Assembly (NCBI GenBank): GCA_964423345.1
Contig: CAYREV010000006.1
Coordinates: 1 to 64,000 of the forward strand
Length of the DNA stretch: 64,000 nt
Reading direction: 5' to 3'
From: CAYREV01 sp964423345
Lineage (GTDB): Bacteria; Bacteroidota; Rhodothermia; Balneolales; Balneolaceae
Shown: positions 58,109-64,000 of the stretch, piece by piece
How positions within the stretch are numbered: the stretch's first letter is position 1
How the letters are laid out: each line of letters starts with the position of its first letter
Notes under the pieces: generated by a model
Databases searched by the model: none
Told to the model about the DNA's origin: nothing
The model's input: only the letters and a program-made list of their open reading frames with translations
Translations under genes and position numbers: made by a program

Positions 58109-59029
58109 TTACAGGCAGGGCTTGGAGGTGTATTCCTCACAGGGTTCGAATTCAAACTCCAGGGTGGAATGGTGAATATCGAAGGATGTTGAAAGCAGAT
58201 CCTTCAGAGACTGTTTGATCTGTTCCATCCGGTTCATATCGCTTTCGTCGATCACCACATGGCTTTCCAGCAGGATGTTATTCTCGTCCAGCCTCCAAAC
58301 GTGCAGGTGGTGCACATCCATGACTCCCTCTACTTCCTGCATGGCCAGGGTCACCTCCCCGATCTCTATCCCGGCGGGGGTGCTTTCCATGAGTATGTTG
58401 ATGGTCTCGCGCAGCATATAATAGCTTTGCCAGAGGATATAGCCTGCTATAATCAGCGTCAGAATGGTGTCAACAACATAAAGCCGGTATTCGATGATGA
58501 TCCACCCGGCTATGATCACACCGACCGACGAAAGGGCATCCGACAGTATATGCACGTATGCACTGCGTATATTGATATTTTCTTTCGAGCTGCGATGCAG
58601 GAGTACGGCTGTAATCAGGTTCCCCAGCAGGCCGATGATGGCTACGATGAACATGATCTTTCCGTCGATGGGCTGAGGGTCATAAAACCGCTCAATGCCC
58701 TCCTTGACAAGGAAAAGTCCGATGATCACCAGGGTAACCAGGTTGATAAAGGCCCCGATGATTTCGGCCCGGTTGTAGCCGAACGTCTTACGCCGGTTGG
58801 CGTCGCGCTTGGATATCTTCCTGGCGGCCAGGCTGATACCCAGTGAAGCGGTGTCGCTGAGGTTGTGAAGGGCATCGGAGAGCAGCGAGAGGCTGCCGGA
58901 GATAATACCGCCCACAAACTCGGCCAGCGTTATGGCCAGGTTTAATATAATGGAGATCCACAGCCGGCCTTCGGTCTGTTCGCTGTAATCGTGGTGATGA
59001 TGGTGACTGTGGGAGTCGGAGTTTGACAT
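58109..59029 (-). CDS. Cation diffusion facilitator (CDF) metal exporter
   Basis: A 306-residue protein with six helices and a His-rich N-terminus (SHSHHHHHDYSEQ). Motifs: LAEFVGGIISGSLSLLSDAL, HNLSDTASLGISLAARKISK and GYNRAEIIGAFINLVTL; the HNLSD and later LHILSDALSSVGVI-like segment supply the His/Asp metal site (CzcD/ZnT form). The C-terminal cytoplasmic domain is VMDVHHLHVWRLDENNILLE. It exchanges Zn2+ or another divalent ion for H+. It leads a two-gene unit with the SCO protein, four bases between stop and GTG. Confidence 0.94.
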   Translation of the reverse strand: MSNSDSHSHHHHHDYSEQTEGRLWISIILNLAITLAEFVGGIISGSLSLLSDALHNLSDTASLGISLAARKISKRDANRRKTFGYNRAEIIGAFINLVTLVIIGLFLVKEGIERFYDPQPIDGKIMFIVAIIGLLGNLITAVLLHRSSKENINIRSAYVHILSDALSSVGVIIAGWIIIEYRLYVVDTILTLIIAGYILWQSYYMLRETINILMESTPAGIEIGEVTLAMQEVEGVMDVHHLHVWRLDENNILLESHVVIDESDMNRMEQIKQSLKDLLSTSFDIHHSTLEFEFEPCEEYTSKPCL

Positions 59030-59181
59030 ACCGGAATGCGGTAGTTGGGATTAATGGCTTATGGAAACTGCGTGTATCGGGCTCCGTGAAATAATAACCA
59101 TATAATTTTTAAATCAATAAGTTTTGGTGCGGCAATTAGCCGTCTGTTCAGCGTGCGATGGCTGTCGGCGTGCCGGTAAAT

Positions 59182-60462
59182 CTAATGAGTGCCGGTTTGT
59201 TGAGCCTGTTTGAAACGGTCGATCAGGCGCCGCATGATAATCTGCGCCGAGCTCCGTGTGAGCTCCTCCAGCTTTGCCCGGTCGGCCCGGTCAAAAACCT
59301 CATAGGTGATGGCATCGGCCCCGAAAGTGCGATAGATCCAGTTTTTGACAATGGGGGAGCTGGTATCGAAGGGCTCGACGGCTATTTCCGTATCGGGATA
59401 ACGGGCCAGCAGGCTATCCATCCATTCGTAGGAGAACTCTTCCGGAAAGGTTTTGATTTCGCGGTTGATGGGATAGAAGATATGCTCGTCGGTGGAGTGA
59501 AAATCCACGCCGTAATACACCTTCCTGAGGCTGTCGCCCTCCAGGCTGTTGAGCAGGTCATCCCGAATGGCTCGTGATTCGGGCTGATTGAACGCAATCC
59601 AGTCGCGGTTGAGGTCAACCCCCGCCGCATTGTGTCGCCAATGGCCGTTCTCAACGCCGTCGGGATTGGCCAACGGATAGGCCAGTATCTCAAACCGGCT
59701 GCGAAAACGTCGCGCCAGCTTGGTTTCGGATGCCAGTTCATCGATGAAAATCTCCGCTGCAAGGGCTCCCGTTACTTCGGGTGGATGGAGCCGGCCGGTG
59801 ATGACAAGCACCCCTCTTTTCTGTCCAGGGGGTACTTCACCGATGGTGATTTTGGCCAGTGGCCGCCCGCGGTGTGAGTATCCGACCGTATCCAGTTCGA
59901 CATACGGCTTCTGTTGTATCCTGCCAAGCCATTGACGGTAGTCGTCGACCGTAACCAGCTCCTGGGCGCTGACCCAGAGGGTGTCGGGCGAAAGGTCGAG
60001 GGAGAGGGTGGCGGTGCCGTTGAGCGTATCGGTTTCGTAAGCTTCGGCCTCCATGGGGGTCCATTCGTGGCCGTCGGCACTCAGGTCGGGCCAGTACCGG
60101 TGTTCCCCGTGGTGATAGGTCAGTTTGAGGTCGACCGTCCGGGCGCTGTCGCTCCAGATCTTGAACGCATACCAGGGACTGTTGTTGACCGGGTGGTTTT
60201 CAGGCTCGATAACCACCTGGTACAGGGTGTCGTTTACCTTGTAAAAGTCGCTCATGCGGGCGCCGGGAAACTCATTGGTCAGCCATATCCCGTCGCCGGA
60301 GATACCGATGGTACGCCTGTGCTGTGACTGTATCTCCTTGTCGGTCGTAACGGTGGCCCCTTCCGGGTCGTAGGAAAAGCCGCTGAAGGTGTCGGTAGTG
60401 GAGCAGGACCCCGATAAGAGGATGATTAAGAAGAATAAGAGGGATTGGTTCAAGCTGTGCAT
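59182..60462 (-). CDS. M14-family metallocarboxypeptidase lipoprotein
   Basis: A 426-residue exported peptidase. A lipobox LLSGSC (Cys20) is followed by an N-terminal beta domain (to about 165) and an M14 catalytic domain. Zinc ligands and catalytic residues are visible: ITGRLHPPEV (His226, Glu229), LNRDW (285-289), GVDFHST (His322) and ITYEVFD (Glu388). The unit is typical of M14 proteins with an N-terminal pepdidase_M14_N-like domain. It hydrolyses C-terminal residues of peptides. Its start is divergent from the Omp85-type gene, with the two starts about 170 bp apart. Confidence 0.9.
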   Translation of the reverse strand: MHSLNQSLLFFLIILLSGSCSTTDTFSGFSYDPEGATVTTDKEIQSQHRRTIGISGDGIWLTNEFPGARMSDFYKVNDTLYQVVIEPENHPVNNSPWYAFKIWSDSARTVDLKLTYHHGEHRYWPDLSADGHEWTPMEAEAYETDTLNGTATLSLDLSPDTLWVSAQELVTVDDYRQWLGRIQQKPYVELDTVGYSHRGRPLAKITIGEVPPGQKRGVLVITGRLHPPEVTGALAAEIFIDELASETKLARRFRSRFEILAYPLANPDGVENGHWRHNAAGVDLNRDWIAFNQPESRAIRDDLLNSLEGDSLRKVYYGVDFHSTDEHIFYPINREIKTFPEEFSYEWMDSLLARYPDTEIAVEPFDTSSPIVKNWIYRTFGADAITYEVFDRADRAKLEELTRSSAQIIMRRLIDRFKQAQQTGTH

Positions 60463-60631
60463 GGTGCCGACGCTACCTGATTATTGTTTGTTAAACGCTA
60501 ATATCGGCTTATTCAGCCTGAATTTGAAATGTCAATTGTTATATGGGGGATCATCTGTTTTTGAGGGACGCAGTCTATATATTATTATTGCTAATCTGTT
60601 TGAGGCTACGCAGGCCGCAAGAATAAACAAG

Positions 60632-62599
60632 GTGCAAGTGCAATTAATTAATAAATCGATAATTATTTTGATTTTCTGGGCCTGCACGGCGTTGGCCGCC
60701 GGGGAGGTACGGGCACAGCAGCCGGAATTGCCGGAGGATATGATGAATCCACAGGTCTGGAAGATCGAGTTTCGGGGCAGTGAAACATTTCCACCGGTAG
60801 TCCTGAAAAACCAGATAGCCACCGAAAGTCCCACCTTTTTGGAAAAAATCAAATTTTGGAAGAATAGGGGACACCCGGTTGATGACATTCAGATCCGCAA
60901 AGATGTGGTGCGCCTGAAAAATTTTTATAACCGCCGCGGTTTTCATGCTGCAGAGGTAAGCTATGAGCTTGAGGATCAAGACAAGGCGTGGAAAAAAAAG
61001 CTGATATTCGATATCGATGAGGACGCCCCCATCCTTATCGACCGGGTCAATTTCACATTTGAGGCAAAGAGCAACTACCGGCAATATATATCGGACCACA
61101 AGGCGTTCCGGAAGATGCAGCAGAAGCATCCCTTTCAACAGGGGAAGCGGTACCAGAAAATATTGATTTCCGAAGTGGTGGGTCAGGTACGTGATGTGTT
61201 GAGGAACCTGGGCTTTGCCTATGCCGAAGTCAATGTTGAAGCAAAGGTCGACACCTCCCGCCTCTCGGCAGAGCTGAACATCATATGTGATACCGGTCCC
61301 CTGACCAATATTTCTGAAGTGAATGTCGAAGGCAACAAAACGATATCGAAGCCCTATGTAATCAGGGAGTCGGGTCTGAATATCGGCGAGCAGTACGGCC
61401 TGGATAAGATGCAGGAGGCTCAGCGGGAGCTGTTCAACCACCACCTGTATCGTTTTGTGACGATCAATATTCCTAAGCAGGAAAAGGATACCACCCTGAA
61501 CCTGCAGCTCAGGGTGCGGGAAGCCCCCTTGAGATCGCTGCAAGCCTCGGTGGGATTCGGCTTCGAGGAGCTGGCAAGGGGACAGCTAAGCTGGACGCAC
61601 CGGAATGTGTTCGGCAAAGCCCACCGGTTTACCGCCACGGGCCGGGCATCATTTATTCAGCAGCTGGTGAGTTTTGATTACCTCTTTCCCTATGTCTTCA
61701 ATACGCGTAGCAGTTTTATTGTTTCTCCATTTGCCGAACACCAGCTGGAAAAGAGTTTTGAACTTTTCCGGGCAGGCCTGACGAACAGCATTATCTACCG
61801 CTACGGTAAGAACGGGACCATATCGGCTGCCTATGAATACACAAAAAACGAGGAGCTCTCCTCCAGGCGGGATGTTACACTGCCCGACACAGCCCTGCAA
61901 TACGACCTGTCCTCTCTCCAGTTTTCCAGTTACTACAGCCAGGGATACGGGAGGGAACAGCTGGGATGGGTGATTCAGCCGTATGCCGAGATTTCCGGTT
62001 TCATGGGACTGGCAAGTTTCAATTTCCGGAAGCTGTCGCTGGATGTCCGACGCTTTACCGAATTGAGTTCCGGCACCATACTGGCAACACGGCTGCAGTC
62101 GGGGGGGCTGTTCAGCGCGGCTGAGGACTCCCTGCCCCGAAATATCCGCTTTTTCCTGGGAGGCACGAACTCGGTAAGGGGGTGGTACCGGCAGAATCTC
62201 GGTCCCAAAGAGGCGAGCTTCCGGACCGAAGAGGTTGAGCAAAACGGTTCGGTTGTAGAGCGGACCGTCTTTGACGGCTATGTGCCGGTGGGGGGACGCG
62301 CATTTTTTGGCTTCAATATAGAATTAAGGCAGAAGTGGGATAGTTTTATCAAGGGATTCGGGCTAACCGCATTCCTGGACGGGGGTCAGGTTTGGAAAGA
62401 CCTTCAGAATACGGGCAACCGTCCCATACAGTTCGGCGTGGGAGGGGGGGTGCGTTACCGGTCGCCCATCGGCCCGTTGCGTGTGGATGTGGGCTACAAA
62501 CTGAACCCGACCGACAAGGACCTGGGAATATACCAGGGAAGCGATTACAATAGATGGGACAAAATAGGAATCCATTTTAGCCTGGGACAGTCATTTTAA
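60632..62599 (+). CDS. Omp85/BamA-TamA-type outer-membrane assembly protein
   Basis: About 655 residues from GTG 60632 (GTG 60638 also fits). The signal peptide is INKSIIILIFWACTALAAGE with cleavage near VRAQQ. POTRA-like repeats follow (about 30-290; for example VNVEGNKTISKPYVIRESGL), then a C-terminal Omp85 barrel with the conserved FFLGGTNSVRGWYRQNLGPK and the last strand IGIHFSLGQSF ending in Phe. An open frame extends upstream to 60389 but overlaps the divergent M14 gene and is not signal-like. It overlaps the following TamB-like gene (TAATG), so it is probably TamA rather than the general BamA. Confidence 0.88.
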   Translation: MQVQLINKSIIILIFWACTALAAGEVRAQQPELPEDMMNPQVWKIEFRGSETFPPVVLKNQIATESPTFLEKIKFWKNRGHPVDDIQIRKDVVRLKNFYNRRGFHAAEVSYELEDQDKAWKKKLIFDIDEDAPILIDRVNFTFEAKSNYRQYISDHKAFRKMQQKHPFQQGKRYQKILISEVVGQVRDVLRNLGFAYAEVNVEAKVDTSRLSAELNIICDTGPLTNISEVNVEGNKTISKPYVIRESGLNIGEQYGLDKMQEAQRELFNHHLYRFVTINIPKQEKDTTLNLQLRVREAPLRSLQASVGFGFEELARGQLSWTHRNVFGKAHRFTATGRASFIQQLVSFDYLFPYVFNTRSSFIVSPFAEHQLEKSFELFRAGLTNSIIYRYGKNGTISAAYEYTKNEELSSRRDVTLPDTALQYDLSSLQFSSYYSQGYGREQLGWVIQPYAEISGFMGLASFNFRKLSLDVRRFTELSSGTILATRLQSGGLFSAAEDSLPRNIRFFLGGTNSVRGWYRQNLGPKEASFRTEEVEQNGSVVERTVFDGYVPVGGRAFFGFNIELRQKWDSFIKGFGLTAFLDGGQVWKDLQNTGNRPIQFGVGGGVRYRSPIGPLRVDVGYKLNPTDKDLGIYQGSDYNRWDKIGIHFSLGQSF

Positions 62600-64000
62600 T
62601 GAGTAGCATAAGTGAACATAGCAAAAGGGAGAAGAGAAGGATCTGGCCCTGGATCCTCCTGCTGATATCGGTCTGCCTTGTGATAGGGGCCAGGTTGTCA
62701 CTGAATACGGACTATGTGAGGGAAGCGGTTAAAAACCGGTTGGCCGAGGCCGCCAATGAACAGCTGACGGTAGAGCTGCGGGTGGGTGCGCTGAAGGGAG
62801 ACCTCTGGAAGGAGGCGATAGTTGAAGATATCGTGCTCGGCCGGACGGATACCCTGGCCAGTATCGGGCAGGTGGAACTGCACTATAACATTTGGAGCTA
62901 CTTTGGTCCGCAGCTTCAGGTGTCGCTCGCAAGGGTCCGACGCCCCTTTGTAAAACTTAGGGAAAGCGGAGGGGAGTGGAATGTGATGCGGTGGCTTAAG
63001 TACGACACCACCGATACGAGCCGGTCGCTGGCTCCCTTCCCTTTTGAGATAGAGAATTTTACCCTGGAAGGGGGAAGGGTGGACGCCGTTATACAGCAGC
63101 TGCCCGGGGATTCGGCGTTGACGGTCGACAGCCTGCAACTGGGCAGCCGCCTGGCAATGACGCCCGACAGCTACGACGCGACCATAAGAGAGCTTTCATT
63201 CAAGGTATTGAATAGCAGGCTGGGCAGTCCGCTGACCGTAGAAAGCCGATTCCACGCTGACGGTTCGAAAGTGACCCTGCAGAAGTTTGTGGCGGCAACG
63301 GGGCAAACCCTGCTTCAAAGTTCAGGGAGTGTTAAGATGGACGACTCCACGGCCTCGCTGAACATCCGTGCCGAACCCGTTGCCTGGGAAGACATAGCAT
63401 CGGTCACAGACCGGATGCCGGTCAAAAAGGATCTGGCGTTGAGCCTGGACCTGCAGGGAAGTTTTTCAAAGTTTCATATGGGATTGAATATGGAAGGCGG
63501 GGGACTGGAACAGTTTCATCTCGAAACCGAGATGGAATGGGATTCACTGGTGACGTTCACCGGCGCCCGTATCACGGCAAACCGTATTGACCTGCCGGTG
63601 CTGCTGGAAGATAAATCGCTCCCGACGGTGCGTGAGCTGGATGTGCGGGCCGACGGCGCGATAAGTCCGGGGAGGTACGAGGAAGCAGAGATGCAGGTGA
63701 AGGTAAGCGCCGGGACCGTGGAGTATCCTCCCTACCGGCTGGACCGCCTTCGGGGATCATTCTCGACCTACGGAGGGAGTGGAGAAGGCACCCTGGCCCT
63801 CTACCGGGCGTCGCAGGAGATCCATGCTACAGTGAATATAAATGATGTATGGTCTGCCGCGCCCGGCTTCGCAGCGCGGGCCGAGGGAAAGAACATCGAT
63901 CCCTCGTACTGGCTTCAGGACCGCCGCCTGAAGGGCCGGCTGGCGGTTGAAGGGAATATTAACGGCAGGGGGCTCACCTTCTCCCAACGCCCCTGGAGTT
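62599..64000 (+). CDS. TamB-like translocation/assembly protein (partial)
   Basis: The gene starts at ATG 62599, overlapping the Omp85 stop by one base, and stays open to the end of the window (467 codons so far; no stop seen). It begins MSSISEHSKREKRRIWPWIL, a basic head and signal anchor, then an AsmA/TamB-type beta-rich region: LTVELRVGALKGDLWKEAIV, then repeats of short strands. The gene pair Omp85 plus TamB matches tamA-tamB of other bacteria, which help insert outer-membrane proteins or move lipids between membranes. The C-terminal domain (DUF490) would lie beyond the window. Confidence 0.85.
   Translation, partial: MSSISEHSKREKRRIWPWILLLISVCLVIGARLSLNTDYVREAVKNRLAEAANEQLTVELRVGALKGDLWKEAIVEDIVLGRTDTLASIGQVELHYNIWSYFGPQLQVSLARVRRPFVKLRESGGEWNVMRWLKYDTTDTSRSLAPFPFEIENFTLEGGRVDAVIQQLPGDSALTVDSLQLGSRLAMTPDSYDATIRELSFKVLNSRLGSPLTVESRFHADGSKVTLQKFVAATGQTLLQSSGSVKMDDSTASLNIRAEPVAWEDIASVTDRMPVKKDLALSLDLQGSFSKFHMGLNMEGGGLEQFHLETEMEWDSLVTFTGARITANRIDLPVLLEDKSLPTVRELDVRADGAISPGRYEEAEMQVKVSAGTVEYPPYRLDRLRGSFSTYGGSGEGTLALYRASQEIHATVNINDVWSAAPGFAARAEGKNIDPSYWLQDRRLKGRLAVEGNINGRGLTFSQRPWS

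Noticed and set aside
57505..58155. SCO gene start at ATG 58155
   Set aside because: That ATG lies inside the CDF gene and gives a polar extension before the lipoprotein signal. GTG 58104, four bases after the CDF stop, is more plausible.
1..64000. CRISPR arrays, rRNA genes, integrases or intact IS elements
   Set aside because: I looked for regularly spaced direct repeats, rRNA signature segments and transposase motifs and saw none.

Overview
The window is chromosomal DNA from a bacterium that looks like a halophilic or marine member of the Bacteroidota/Balneolota group (Balneolaceae-like). This is an inference from family content: two NhaC-type Na+/H+ antiporters, a sodium:solute symporter, a WbqC protein, a PafA-like phosphatase, a BNR-repeat secreted protein, an HMA-AraC regulator, acidic proteins and few Shine-Dalgarno sites. 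No rRNA, CRISPR array, intact insertion sequence or prophage is visible. One tRNA (Leu, CAG) is present.

Layout. 1-24 kb is mostly housekeeping: the end of an M20 peptidase, a GIY-YIG protein, tRNA-Leu, a GlmU-like protein divergent from glmS, a gene-poor stretch with clustered DnaA-box-like sites (4.1-4.25 kb), an Hpt protein, a small membrane protein, a methyltransferase, a CNNM/CBS protein, a large BNR-repeat protein, a sterol-desaturase-family enzyme, a Na+ symporter, WbqC, gltX, NhaC, a TANGO2-like protein, a SpoIIE-type phosphatase, a thioredoxin-like protein, a DtxR-type regulator and a second NhaC.

24.5-45.6 kb is a dense metal-handling island. A minus-strand unit at 24.5-30.4 kb starts at a MerR-type promoter with a long spacer. 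It encodes a 49-residue Cys-rich protein, a MerR with the exact three-cysteine spacing of mercury sensors, a GDCCVxC protein, a P1B ATPase with CAC in place of CPC, two methyltransferases, a DUF411 protein and a TlpA thioredoxin. No merA, merT or merP is present. A second minus-strand unit (30.5-41.1 kb) encodes a CusCBA-type efflux system, a PII-like protein, a Met/His-rich protein, DUF302 and DUF4396-like proteins, a DUF2231 protein and a small lipoprotein whose cupredoxin halves are in swapped order. A divergent HMA-AraC regulator and a separate two-HMA CopA complete the copper set.

45.7-50.4 kb carries a GntR/UTRA regulator divergent from a reactive-sulfur unit (two YeeE/YedE-type proteins, a persulfide dioxygenase-rhodanese, TauE/SafE, an anchored rhodanese). 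50.5-53.8 kb is a gluconate unit (gntK, gnd, gntP). 54.0-55.6 kb is an arsR-arsM-arsC unit with strong operator dyads. 55.8-64 kb has a PafA-like phosphatase, a CDF exporter with a SCO protein, an M14 peptidase, and an Omp85 protein followed by a TamB-like gene that runs off the end.

The most unusual items are the permuted cupredoxin, the mercury-type MerR locus without mercury genes (with a perfect 13-bp intercistronic hairpin), the Cys7 mini-protein missed by length cut-offs, and the possible origin region next to glmS. Function calls rest on motif recognition by eye; no database search was run.
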